A stretch of 64,000 nt of DNA. Origin: Fredinandcohnia aciditolerans (GTDB lineage Bacteria > Bacillota > Bacilli > Bacillales > Bacillaceae_L). Position 1 is the first letter of the stretch; the number at the start of each line of letters is the position of its first letter. The notes under the pieces are model-generated. The model did no database searches and was not told the DNA's origin. It saw only the letters and a list, made by a program, of their open reading frames with translations. The stretch spans positions 62,001-126,000 of the forward strand of contig QGHH01000006.1 of NCBI GenBank assembly GCA_003640645.1, given 5' to 3'. The position numbers and the translations under genes are program-made. This document shows, one piece after another, positions 1-8,446 of the stretch.

Positions 1-468
1 GAGGATAATCATCGTTCCCCAAAATAAACCAAATGTAACATGAAGTCCATGTGTTCCTAATGTTGTTAATAACATCGCTGTAAATGCACTTGTTTGTAGT
101 CCAGCTCCGACATGGACATAGTGAACAAACTCATAGATTTCAACACCTAGGAAGGTTAAACCTAAAAGCAATGTTACTACGAAGAATCCAATCATCGCTT
201 TTTGTCTGCCAAGGCGCATTGCATGAACGGCAAGACCAATTGTAAAACTACTTGTTAATAGTAGAAATGTTTCGATTAACACAGGTGAGATTTCAAAAAT
301 CTCTGCACCTGATGGACCACTGCCGACGCGGTTCTCTAATGTAAAATAAGATGTAAACAAGGTTGCGAAAAGCATAATTTCGGCACCAAGAAAAATCCAG
401 AAACCAAAAATATTTAACTCATTTTCGTGCGTACTATATTCAAGAGGTTGCGAGTGATCTAGTTTCAT
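1..468 (-). CDS. qoxC: Cytochrome aa3 quinol oxidase subunit III, 3' end outside window
   Basis: Partial gene: 156 codons from the ATG at 466-468 to the left edge. Subunit III of the haem-copper quinol oxidase, a polytopic membrane protein that stabilises the catalytic subunit. The visible part has the usual start of the family, a short polar N-terminus (MKLDHSQPLEY) followed by a membrane segment with the conserved FWIFLGAEIMLF pattern and further helices around residues 65-85 and 95-120. The ATG overlaps the stop of qoxB (ATGA type), indicating translational coupling. qoxD would be expected just beyond the left edge. Identity is firm from motif and neighbours; the C-terminus cannot be seen. 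Confidence 0.93.
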   Translation of the reverse strand, partial: MKLDHSQPLEYSTHENELNIFGFWIFLGAEIMLFATLFTSYFTLENRVGSGPSGAEIFEISPVLIETFLLLTSSFTIGLAVHAMRLGRQKAMIGFFVVTLLLGLTFLGVEIYEFVHYVHVGAGLQTSAFTAMLLTTLGTHGLHVTFGLFWGTMIIL

Positions 469-2414
469 AACTTAGCACCTCCTAATTTTTCTTCTGTTTC
501 CTTTACTTCTTCAACAGTAATATATCGTCCATGATCCTGTTCAAATGAACGGTATGCCATACAAATAAAGATACCAATTGTTGAAATAATCAACAATGGC
601 CACATCGCAAATACAAACGAGAAGCCCCATACAAAGAAGATACTACTCATGATAAATGGAACACCACTATTGTTCGGCATGTGAATCTTTTCAATTTTAC
701 CTGGGAAGAGCTTGTGCTTCTTCTTCTTATCATCCCAGAATGGCTCACTGGAGTTCACACTTGGTGTAAAAGCGAAGTTATACTCAGGAACAGGTGTGTG
801 TGTTGCCCACTCTAAAGTACGTGCATCCCATGGGTCGCTTCCAATATCTCTTGGTGAATAACGGATACTGTAATAAATGTTATACACAATTAAAATGAAG
901 GCAATCGCCATGATTCCAGCACCAATGAATGACAGCATGTTCAATGGACCAAATCCAGTTGACTCAGAGTAAGTGTACATACGACGAGCCTGACCGTCTA
1001 ATCCGGTAATATACATTGGGAAGAACGCTAAAACAAACCCAATGGATAGAGACCAGAATGCCCATTTTCCGATTCGTTCATTTAACATAAAGCCAAACAT
1101 TTTTGGCCAATAGTATGTGAGTGCAGCAAGCATTGCGAATACTACACCAGGAATAATTGTGTTATGGAAATGTGCCACTAGGAACATTGTATTGTGATAC
1201 TGATAGTCTGCTGCTGACATCGCAAGCATTACTCCAGTTACCCCACCGATTGTGAAAAGTGGAATAAATCCAATTGAGTAAAGCATCGGTACTGTCATAC
1301 GGATTTTACCTCTCCATAAGGTAAACAGCCAGTTAAAGATTTTCACACCAGTTGGAACCGCAATCGCCATTGTTGTGATTGAGAAGAAGCTGTTTGATGC
1401 TGCTCCTTGCCCCATTGTAAAGAAATGGTGCGCCCAAACTAGACATGAAAGAACTGAGATAATGACCATTGAACCAACCATTGATTTGTAACCATATAGG
1501 TTTCTTCCTGAGAAGGTTGAAATGATCTCACTGTAAATACCAAACGCAGGCAGGATTAAAATATACACTTCAGGGTGTCCCCATACCCAGAATAGGTTTG
1601 CCCAGAGCATATCCATTCCACCGTTTGTACTCGCAAAGAAATGTGTTCCAAATAGACGGTCCATTGTACCCATTGCTAATGCAACTGTTAATACAGGGAA
1701 AACCGTTACGATAATTAAGTTAGCTATTAATGTAGACCATGTGAACATTGGCATTCTCATTAATGTCATACCAGGTGCTCTCATTTTTAGAATGGTGGTA
1801 ATCATATTGATACCAGTCATCAATGTACCAAGACCCGAAATTTGTAACGAGAGCATATAATAGTTCGTTCCAACTGATTTACTGAACTCATTACCAGCAA
1901 GTGGGAAGTATGAAGTCCAACCTGCATCAGGTGATCCCCCAATTACAAAGGAGATATTAAATAGCATTGCCCCCATAAAGAAGAGCCAGAAGCTTATCGC
2001 ATTTAAGCGTGGAAATGCTACGTCGCGCGCACCAATTTGCAGTGGTACAACATAGTTCATGAATCCAATGATAAACGGCATCGCCATGAACATGATCATG
2101 ACTACACCATGTGTTGTAAAAATTTCATTATAGTGCTGCGCATCTAATAACTTCGCTTCAGGTGAAGCTAGCTGTGCACGCATCATAATCGCATCTACCC
2201 CACCGCGGAACAGCATGATCAATGCGGAGATTAAATACATAATACCAATTCGTTTGTGGTCAACGGTTGTTAACCATTCACGCCATAGGTAACCCCATTT
2301 TTTAAAATAGGTTAATCCGGCGATAATTCCAATTACCGTAAGTCCAATTGCGACCATCGCTGCATAGATGGCGGGACTTGGATGTGGTATGGCAAAACGT
2401 TCGAAGAATTCCAT
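465..2414 (-). CDS. qoxB: Cytochrome aa3 quinol oxidase subunit I
   Basis: Catalytic subunit (649 aa, normal family length) of the proton-pumping menaquinol oxidase that reduces O2 to water at the cytoplasmic membrane. Haem and copper ligands are visible: His102 (THGVVM) for the low-spin haem, His280 and the cross-linked Tyr284 in GHPEVY, His329-His330 in AHHFFTMG for CuB, and His415/His417 in AHFHNT for the haems. About 14-15 hydrophobic helices are present. It lies between qoxA and qoxC, about 195 bp after qoxA, and its stop overlaps the qoxC start. Assignment as quinol rather than cytochrome c oxidase rests on the QoxA partner. Confidence 0.97.
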   Translation of the reverse strand: MEFFERFAIPHPSPAIYAAMVAIGLTVIGIIAGLTYFKKWGYLWREWLTTVDHKRIGIMYLISALIMLFRGGVDAIMMRAQLASPEAKLLDAQHYNEIFTTHGVVMIMFMAMPFIIGFMNYVVPLQIGARDVAFPRLNAISFWLFFMGAMLFNISFVIGGSPDAGWTSYFPLAGNEFSKSVGTNYYMLSLQISGLGTLMTGINMITTILKMRAPGMTLMRMPMFTWSTLIANLIIVTVFPVLTVALAMGTMDRLFGTHFFASTNGGMDMLWANLFWVWGHPEVYILILPAFGIYSEIISTFSGRNLYGYKSMVGSMVIISVLSCLVWAHHFFTMGQGAASNSFFSITTMAIAVPTGVKIFNWLFTLWRGKIRMTVPMLYSIGFIPLFTIGGVTGVMLAMSAADYQYHNTMFLVAHFHNTIIPGVVFAMLAALTYYWPKMFGFMLNERIGKWAFWSLSIGFVLAFFPMYITGLDGQARRMYTYSESTGFGPLNMLSFIGAGIMAIAFILIVYNIYYSIRYSPRDIGSDPWDARTLEWATHTPVPEYNFAFTPSVNSSEPFWDDKKKKHKLFPGKIEKIHMPNNSGVPFIMSSIFFVWGFSFVFAMWPLLIISTIGIFICMAYRSFEQDHGRYITVEEVKETEEKLGGAKL

Positions 2415-2482
2415 CCGTTGTTACTCCTTTCAAATGAAGATGATGTTTAAAAAGTCCGGTGAATAAGACACTTAAAATTTCT

Positions 2483-2556
2483 AAGCACAGGACGTGCTAG
2501 TGCCGACAATACATGAGGCCGTGGCGTTTTTGTCGACGCGGTCCTCTTCATCCTCC
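2483..2556. repeat. Interspersed palindromic repeat, GCCACGTCCTGTGGC family, copy 1
   Basis: The qoxA-qoxB gap holds a GC-richer insert with ACGTCCTGTG-like arms and a block reading GTCGACGCGGTCC. In inverted orientation that block is almost identical (about 25 bp) to the block at 61028-61053 downstream of the Opp-like permeases. Related copies lie at about 37281-37312 and 56475-56545. It sits inside an operon, so it may form a hairpin in the qox mRNA; that effect is inference. Confidence 0.6.
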
Positions 2557-2609
2557 TTTTTAAACTCCTATCTGAAGTATAAATTCGGCGTTCAATTTAT
2601 ATCTGTTTA

Positions 2610-3524
2610 TTAGTGATTGTTATGTTCTGTATGACCTTCGTGCTCTGAATGCTCATCCTCATGGTCCTCATGACCTTTTTCAGTATCATCTGATCCATGG
2701 TTATGCTCTGGTGGTGGTGCGAACCCTAAATGAGTTCCGGTGAACGTCATTTGTCCGAGATGACCTGGTTCTAGTATCTCTTCAAACTTTTCTTCAGTGA
2801 GAGGTTGTGCAGTTTCTTTAACCTCATCTACCCATTCTTCAAAATCCTTTGGAGATACGGCATTCACACTGAACCTATTTTCCGCAAATCCTTTACCACT
2901 AAAGTTTGCATTACGTCCAATTAATTCACCCTGCTCATCGGCTGCAAGATGTAAAGTTGTAATCATATCGGCCATGGCATACTTTTGTCCACCAAGCTGT
3001 GGAATCCAAAAACTTGTGATTGGACCGTATGAATAAAGTCTGAATTCCAGTGGACGATCAGTTGGGATGTATAGATAATTGACTGTTTCAATATCCTCTT
3101 CAGGGTAGCTAAAATGCCATTTCCAGTCGGAGGATGATGCATAAATAACCAATGGTTCTTGCTCTTCATAGCCTTGAGGAGCTGACTCGACAATGTAGTT
3201 ACTTTGAACCGAAACAACTGATAGATAACCCACAATTAAAATTGGAATACCAATACAAATTGCTTCAACCCAAGGATTTCCTTCAATATGTGGTGGCTCG
3301 TAATCCTCTGGCATTTTAGAAGCTCGATATTTTACAAGCATATAAATTAACAATACAAAAACGACAATAATTACGAATGCCATGATTCCAATTGAGAGTA
3401 AGATATCATGGGCTTGCCTCTCAGCTTGTGGTCCTTTTGGATCAAGAACCATTACGGGTTCACAACCTGCAAGCACTGTGGCAATAGTAATAACCATCGA
3501 TAAGAAAAACCATTTGATTTTCAT
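2610..3524 (-). CDS. qoxA: Cytochrome aa3 quinol oxidase subunit II, lipoprotein with His-rich tail
   Basis: Subunit II of the quinol oxidase (304 aa). The ATG at 3522-3524 is chosen because AAAGGAG lies 8 nt upstream; an in-frame ATG 33 nt further up has no such site. The N-terminus is a lipoprotein signal with lipobox LAGC (Cys21), followed by two membrane helices and the extracytoplasmic cupredoxin-like domain. Copper-A ligands of cytochrome c oxidases are not apparent, as expected for a quinol oxidase. The last roughly 30 residues are dominated by His, Asp, Glu and Gly, unusual for QoxA and suggestive of metal binding. First gene of the qox operon; a promoter with a Rex-like palindrome precedes it. 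Confidence 0.95.
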   Translation of the reverse strand: MKIKWFFLSMVITIATVLAGCEPVMVLDPKGPQAERQAHDILLSIGIMAFVIIVVFVLLIYMLVKYRASKMPEDYEPPHIEGNPWVEAICIGIPILIVGYLSVVSVQSNYIVESAPQGYEEQEPLVIYASSSDWKWHFSYPEEDIETVNYLYIPTDRPLEFRLYSYGPITSFWIPQLGGQKYAMADMITTLHLAADEQGELIGRNANFSGKGFAENRFSVNAVSPKDFEEWVDEVKETAQPLTEEKFEEILEPGHLGQMTFTGTHLGFAPPPEHNHGSDDTEKGHEDHEDEHSEHEGHTEHNNH

Positions 3525-3581
3525 AAGTGTACTCCTTTCCGAATGGATGCTCTTCATTCACAACTATGTGGCTTGTGACGA

Positions 3582-3610
3582 ATTTGTGTACAACTTCACA
3601 AAGTTGTCAA
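3582..3610 (-). promoter_or_regulatory. Predicted qoxA promoter with Rex-like operator
   Basis: On the minus strand TTGACA (3605-3610) is followed after 17 bp by ACAAAT (3582-3587), giving a leader of about 50 nt before the qoxA ATG. The spacer and -10 are covered by TTGTGTA-CAAC-TTCACAA (3584-3601), which matches the Bacillus Rex consensus arms TTGTGAA/TTCACAA at 13 of 14 positions. An overlapping perfect inverted repeat ACAACTT-CACA-AAGTTGT spans 3590-3607. The position is appropriate for a repressor. Rex binding is an inference. Confidence 0.5.
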
Positions 3611-3805
3611 AAATTTTTTAGCTACTTGTTTTTTTCGTAATATCTTGAAAAAATTGAAGCTAAATTTTATTTTGCGAAATTATTTTATAAAGCTTATCAC
3701 TGTGTAAATGATGATAACATGCGAGATATCAAAAAGTTGTTACAGAAAAGGGAAGGAAGTATTTGTAAAAAATAATTATCTTAACATAAATGCCTTAAAC
3801 CTTGT

Positions 3806-3821
3806 TGTGACGCAAATCACA
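3806..3821. promoter_or_regulatory. FNR/CRP-type palindrome
   Basis: TGTGA-CGCAAA-TCACA is a perfect 5+6+5 inverted repeat of the CRP/FNR class, and Bacillus FNR uses TGTGA-N6-TCACT/A. It lies between qoxA (leftward) and the VanW-domain gene (rightward). On the qox side a weak -10 candidate TAAGAT sits about 33 bp away; no convincing -10 is at the right distance on the other side. It may belong to either gene. The FNR regulator is encoded in this window at 35668-36399. Confidence 0.5.
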
Positions 3822-3935
3822 GGCTTTTTTTTGAATTTGAACAATTTGTTACAAATTTTATAACGAAAAAACTTCTTCTATTTTTAATGGAATTTGAGGT
3901 AACCATCCATACTATAAAAAAAGAGTTTTGAAAAG

Positions 3936-4832
3936 GTGGTGGGGACACTGAAAATATTGTTGGCAATGATGTTTTTCCTTTCTGTACAGCAGTTCCATCC
4001 TCAGGATAATCTTTACATAACCTATAAAGGAGAACCAATCGCGACTATTAATCGTTCTGAATACACTATGCCACTGCTCGGCATACCCACCTTAAATATA
4101 AAAAAATTTACAGACTTTCTTACTTATTTAGAGGAACAGGTATATGAGGAGCCAAAGGATGCAAAAATTGGCAAGTCAAATGAAATCATCAAAGAACATG
4201 TGGGTATAAAATTAGATAAAGACAAATTTTCAAGATTGTTTTACTCTTCGTTCTTCGGAAATGGAGAATACCTTGAAGTACCGATACAGCGAATTTATCC
4301 CCGTGTAGATAGCGAGCTATTATCAACGATTCGTGTAAAACAGATAGGGCAGTATGTGACGCACTTTAACTCTTCAAATAAGGAACGTTCCACAAATATC
4401 GCTCTATCAGCAGCAGCCATCGATAGCTATGTTCTTTTTCAAAATGAAACCTTCTCTTTTAATAAAGTTGTTGGAAAACGAACAGCTGCTAGAGGGTATC
4501 AGCCTGCACCTGAAATCATTCGAGGAGAATTAATTGAAGGAATCGGGGGTGGAATATGCCAGACTTCCTCCACACTCTTTAATGCCGTTGATCGTGCAGG
4601 TGTTGAAATTGTAAAACGCTATTCTCACACCAAACGAGTTGGCTATGTACCACCTGGGCGCGATGCAACGGTGAGTTGGTATGGGCCTGACTTTCTTTTT
4701 AAGAATACATACAATCAGCCGATTTTAATTCGTGCAAAAGTACATGGAGGAACTCTTATCGTAACCGTCTATTCATCAGAGGATATCAATTTTACTCCTC
4801 GTAAGATTGTACCTAAAACAAAAACAGGATAG
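3936..4832 (+). CDS. VanW-family extracytoplasmic protein
   Basis: 298 codons from GTG at 3936. The start is uncertain: a G-rich AGGTGGTGGGG site overlaps it, and TTG or ATG codons at about 3957-3966 are alternatives. A hydrophobic N-terminal stretch (ILLAMMFFLSV) looks like a signal or anchor. Residues about 148-280 form a VanW domain, with the typical FSFNKVVGKRTAARGY and GGGICQTSSTLFNA blocks; GGGICQ.SSTL is the family hallmark. VanW proteins occur with vancomycin resistance genes and widely in Bacillus surfaces, but their biochemical role is unknown. No resistance genes are nearby. Likely a cell-wall-associated protein of unknown function. Confidence 0.8.
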   Translation: MVGTLKILLAMMFFLSVQQFHPQDNLYITYKGEPIATINRSEYTMPLLGIPTLNIKKFTDFLTYLEEQVYEEPKDAKIGKSNEIIKEHVGIKLDKDKFSRLFYSSFFGNGEYLEVPIQRIYPRVDSELLSTIRVKQIGQYVTHFNSSNKERSTNIALSAAAIDSYVLFQNETFSFNKVVGKRTAARGYQPAPEIIRGELIEGIGGGICQTSSTLFNAVDRAGVEIVKRYSHTKRVGYVPPGRDATVSWYGPDFLFKNTYNQPILIRAKVHGGTLIVTVYSSEDINFTPRKIVPKTKTG

Positions 4833-4940
4833 AGTTTGATTATTAAAAACTAATTCTACACGTTTATAAGTCTGGGTGAATATATTAGAAATGGGCTAAT
4901 TGTGACCCTATAATATCTGAAATAGTTATGGGGGGAGTTC

Positions 4941-5471
4941 ATGGAAAAAGATAAAAGGGCTATTGTTATCACCGCTGCAACTGACCCCAAAAAAAGTGTA
5001 AAAAGCAAGAACTCTACTTCGGGAACTTTTGAATATAAACCACCTAATAATAGCGGAACCATCTTAGGAATAATTGGTGGTGTTTTATCTGCTACCGGTG
5101 ACGCTTTAGCAACTATTGGTGCAATCATTCAGCTAAATGCCGATGTTTCTGATGACTTTAAATCTCAAGTAGACGATTACCAGTCAGATCAAGATAAGCA
5201 AAAGATGCAGGAAGATATTGATAGTCTTCAGGAAAAGGTGAAACAGCTTGAAGAAATCATTAAAAATAACCAAAGTCAAAATCAAAACATGAACCTAAAT
5301 CAAAGCCTAAATATGAACTATAGTCAAAGTCAAAACATAAATCTTAATCAAAGCCAAAATATGAACCAAAATCAAAGACAAAACATGAACCATAGTCAAC
5401 GTCAAAATCAGAACCAAAGTCAGAACCAAAGCCAAAATCAAAGGAAAAAGAAAAAGAGAGACCAATCATGA
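4941..5471 (+). CDS. Small protein with coiled coil and Gln/Asn-rich repeat tail
   Basis: 176 aa, ATG preceded by GGGGGAG at 4930-4936. I do not recognise the family. Layout: residues 1-32 polar; about 33-60 hydrophobic and glycine-rich (GTILGIIGGVLSATGDALAT), possibly membrane-associated; about 65-112 highly charged heptad-like region that should form a coiled coil; 113-170 built almost only of Asn, Gln, Ser and Met in short NQSQNMN-type repeats; and a basic end (RKKKKRDQS). The tail is encoded by repetitive CAAAAT/CAAAGT codons, so its length is likely to vary by slippage. Its last codons overlap a hairpin serving as terminator for the convergent gene. Confidence 0.75.
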   Translation: MEKDKRAIVITAATDPKKSVKSKNSTSGTFEYKPPNNSGTILGIIGGVLSATGDALATIGAIIQLNADVSDDFKSQVDDYQSDQDKQKMQEDIDSLQEKVKQLEEIIKNNQSQNQNMNLNQSLNMNYSQSQNINLNQSQNMNQNQRQNMNHSQRQNQNQSQNQSQNQRKKKKRDQS

Positions 5472-5486
5472 CTACTTTGGTCTCTC
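5456..5486 (-). terminator. Intrinsic terminator inside the 3' end of the convergent gene
   Basis: Perfect 10-bp stem GAGAGACCAA / TTGGTCTCTC with an 11-nt loop. On the minus strand it is followed by a T-rich tract (TTTTTCTTTTTCC), so it should terminate the flavin reductase operon. It overlaps the last codons of both convergent genes. Confidence 0.7.
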
Positions 5487-6083
5487 CATTTCAAAAACGT
5501 CTCCTATTTTCGCGTAAAAATTTCCTGCCAATCGGCTTACCGCCCCTAATTTTTCTTGATTGATCCTTCCATTACTATATAGTTCCTTATTGACATGAAA
5601 CTGGACCACTTTTCCGATTAATAAATCACAACCAGAGTTATCCTCTTCACCACCTAATTCAATGGAGTGCTCTAAAATACACTCAAAGCGAATTTTTGAC
5701 TCCCTGATTCCTGGTACTTTTATATTCTTACTTTCTACTGGAGTCAGTCCAGCAAGTTCAATTTCACTTTCATTTGGAGGAAGACTTGCTGCCGCCTTAT
5801 TGATTTGTTCTACATTGCTTTCATCCACAATATGAACGACAAATTCTTTTTCTTCTATAATGTTTCTAGCTGTGTCTTTCATTACCCCATTTTTTCTTTG
5901 GACCGATATTGAAATAAGGGGCGGATTTGAAGATACTATATTAAAATAACTGAAAGGTGCACCATTTAGCGTACCTTCACTTGAGATTGACGTCACAAAT
6001 GCGATAGGCCTCGGGATGATACTTCCAATTAACAGCTTATAATTGTCCCTTTCAGAAGCATTGCTTGGATCAATTGCAATCAA
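5472..6083 (-). CDS. Flavin reductase-like FMN-binding split-barrel protein
   Basis: 203 aa protein of the flavin reductase / DIM6-NTAB family (YwrF-like). The early block IIPRPIAFVTSIS and the following GAPFSYFNIVSSNPPLISIS are typical of the FMN-binding split barrel, and a C-terminal GAVSRLAGNFYAKIGD stretch is conserved in this group. These proteins bind FMN and reduce flavins or aromatic substrates in the cytoplasm. The gene follows the ring-cleavage dioxygenase by 15 bp, so the two form an operon that probably handles quinone or aromatic electrophiles. It ends in a terminator embedded in the neighbouring gene. Confidence 0.85.
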   Translation of the reverse strand: MIAIDPSNASERDNYKLLIGSIIPRPIAFVTSISSEGTLNGAPFSYFNIVSSNPPLISISVQRKNGVMKDTARNIIEEKEFVVHIVDESNVEQINKAAASLPPNESEIELAGLTPVESKNIKVPGIRESKIRFECILEHSIELGGEEDNSGCDLLIGKVVQFHVNKELYSNGRINQEKLGAVSRLAGNFYAKIGDVFEMERPK

Positions 6084-6098
6084 ATTTTCATCTCCCTT

Positions 6099-7028
6099 TT
6101 AATCAAGACTTCTTACTTCAAACGGTAGTAATACATTTTCTATCTTTTGACGGTGGGGTTCATATTGTGGAGGCAACTTTAGCTCCGAACCCATCTCCTT
6201 ATATTCTTCATCAATACCAAAGCCTGGAGGATCAGTTGCAATTTCAAAAAGAAGTTCACCGTGCTCTCTAAAATAAATTGCATTAAAATAATTTCGATCA
6301 TGCACGTCGGTAATGCGGTAACCATGGTCGGCAATGTATTTTTGCCACTCTAGTTGTTCCTCATCATCCTTTGCCCTCCATGCAATATGGTGGACGGTTC
6401 CAACACCCATTTTACCTTTTTCACCAGGACTTCGTTTTACATCAATGATATTTCCAATATCACCTTCAGATTTAAATCGTATAAAATCTCCTTCAGCTCC
6501 CATCCGCTCTAGCCCCATAAGTGTTAGAAGCTTTTCTGTCTCTTCAGGTTGGGAGGAAAATAAAATCGCACCACCAAAACCTTTAATTGCTACATCGGAG
6601 GTTATTTCGCCAAATTCCCACTTGCTGTTGGCTCCCTCTTCTCGTTCTACAATTTCAAGCTGCAATTCATGGATATCTTTAAATTGGAGAAATTGTTCGC
6701 CGAAACGTTCCTTATTCTGATAGCTTATTTCAAATTTTGCTAATCTTGCTTCCCAAAAGGACAGTGATCCCTTTGGAACCGCGTAAGTTGTTACCCCAAC
6801 TTGGCCATCGCCAATTTTTCCTTGATACGCATTTGCCCATGGAAAAAATGTAATAATGCTTCCCGGTTTTCCAACGTCATCACCAAAATAAAAATGATAA
6901 GTACCTGGGTCATCAAAATTGACCGTTTGCTTTACAAGTCGAAGCCCTAAGACACCGGCATAAAAATCAACATTCTCTTGGGGATGTCCAACAATCGCAG
7001 TAATATGATGAATGCCCGCTGTTTTCAT
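6099..7028 (-). CDS. Ring-cleavage extradiol dioxygenase, MhqO/MhqA-like
   Basis: 309 aa with two glyoxalase/vicinal-oxygen-chelate modules. The N-terminus GIHHITAIVGHPQENVDFY carries the first metal-ligand His; GTVHHIAWRAKDDEEQ around residue 215 and ELLFEIATDPPGF near residue 263 supply the second His and the Glu. This is the pattern of Bacillus MhqA/MhqE/MhqO hydroquinone-type ring-cleavage dioxygenases, which in B. subtilis detoxify quinones under MhqR or YodB control. ATG with GGAG about 8 nt upstream. First gene of a two-gene operon with the flavin reductase. Which Mhq paralogue it corresponds to cannot be decided here. Confidence 0.87.
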   Translation of the reverse strand: MKTAGIHHITAIVGHPQENVDFYAGVLGLRLVKQTVNFDDPGTYHFYFGDDVGKPGSIITFFPWANAYQGKIGDGQVGVTTYAVPKGSLSFWEARLAKFEISYQNKERFGEQFLQFKDIHELQLEIVEREEGANSKWEFGEITSDVAIKGFGGAILFSSQPEETEKLLTLMGLERMGAEGDFIRFKSEGDIGNIIDVKRSPGEKGKMGVGTVHHIAWRAKDDEEQLEWQKYIADHGYRITDVHDRNYFNAIYFREHGELLFEIATDPPGFGIDEEYKEMGSELKLPPQYEPHRQKIENVLLPFEVRSLD

Positions 7029-7159
7029 AGTAATTATCTCCTTTACTATTTATCTCATTTATTTTCCAACTATATATGAAAGAATATTCGATGCAATTAT
7101 CTTAAAGTTACTTATCTTGAATTCAAGGTAATTTTATAAAAAATAAAAGATATTGTCAA

Positions 7160-8415
7160 TTTAAATTCTGACTCAAGCTCCTAATAAACTTTTGATTGTG
7201 TCTTAATCAGCGGTAATTGTGACTCGGATCAGCTAATTCTTTGAATCTCTGTCAGAATCAAGGCCACTTTCTGACTCAAACTCCTATGTAAATTAAAGAA
7301 TGTGTCTCAATCAGTGGCTCTTTGCGACACTACTCAACCAAACTATAGATTCTCTGTCTGAATCAAGACCACTTTCTGACTCATACTGCTCAGTAAATTA
7401 GAGAATGTGTCTCAATCAGTGGCTCTTTGCGACACCACTCAACCAAACAATCGATTCTGTGTCAGAATCAAGACCACTTTCTGACTCATACTGCTCAATA
7501 ATTAAAGAGGGTGTCTCAATCAGTGGCTCTTTGCGACACCACTCAACCAAACTATAGATCCTCTGTCAGAATCAAGGCTGCTTTGCGACTCATACTGCTC
7601 AGTAAATTAGAGAGTGTGTCTCAATCAGTGACTCTTTCCGACACCACTCAACCAAACTATAGATTCTCTGTCAGAATCAAGACCACTTTCTGACTCATAC
7701 TTCTCAATAATTAGAGGGTGTGTCTTAATCGGTTGCTCTTTGCGACACCACTCAACCAAACTATAGATTCTTTGTCAGAATCAAGAACACTTTCTGACTC
7801 ATACTGCTCAATAATTTGAGGGTGTATCTTAATCGGTGGCTCTTTGCGACACCACTCAACCAAACTATAGATTCTCTGTCAGAATCAAGGCCACTTTCTG
7901 ACTCATACTTCTCAATAATTTGAGGGTGTATCTTAATCGGTTGCTCTTTGCGACACCACTCAACCAAACTATAGATTCTCTGTCAGAATCAAGAACACTT
8001 TCTGACTCATACTGCTCAATAATTAAAGAGTATGTCTCAATCAGTGGCTCTTTGCGACACCACTCAATAAAACAATAGATCCCCTGTCAGAATCAAGATC
8101 ACTTTCTGACTCATACTGCTCAATAATTAAAGAGTATGTCTCAATCAGTGGCTCTTTCCGACTCAGCTCACCGAATTAATAAATTCTCTGTCTGAATCAA
8201 GGCCACTTTCTGACTCATACTGCTCAATAATTAGAGAGTGTGTCTCAATCACCAGCTCTTTCCACACCCCCAACCAAACAATAGATCCTCTGTCAGAATC
8301 AAGACCATTTTCTGACTCAAACTGCTCAGTAATTAAAGAGTGTGTCTCAATCACCCACTCTTTCCGACTCTGTTTATTAATAAAACTCCTAATTTGTCTC
8401 AATGCATTTAATTCC
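7160..8415. repeat. Tandem array of about twelve 105-bp units
   Basis: The motif CTTTCTGACTCATACTGCTC recurs every 105 bp (for example at 7372, 7477 and 7582-7583, the last slightly diverged) through the whole interval; the first copies are the most diverged. Each unit can form two stem-loops, GTCAGAA...TTCTGAC and GTGTC...GACAC. Because 105 is a multiple of three, open frames run through several units on either strand, but other units contain stops in the same frame and no ribosome site is present, so it is treated as non-coding. It fills the gap between the mhq-like operon and the narI terminator. Confidence 0.9.
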
Positions 8416-8420
8416 AAAAC

Positions 8421-8446
8421 AAAAAAGAGGAGGATAGCCCTCCCCC
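8421..8446 (-). terminator. Terminator of the nar operon
   Basis: On the minus strand GGAGG-GCTAT-CCTCC is followed by TCTTTTTTG, immediately after the narI stop codon. Confidence 0.8.

Noticed and set aside
2963-3235. Second leftward open frame inside qoxA
   Set aside because: Out-of-frame shadow of the cupredoxin domain of qoxA.
7511-8417. Open frames of 60-84 codons within the 105-bp array on both strands
   Set aside because: They exist because the period is a multiple of three; other units have stops in the same frame, starts lack ribosome sites and the product is only the repeat read through.
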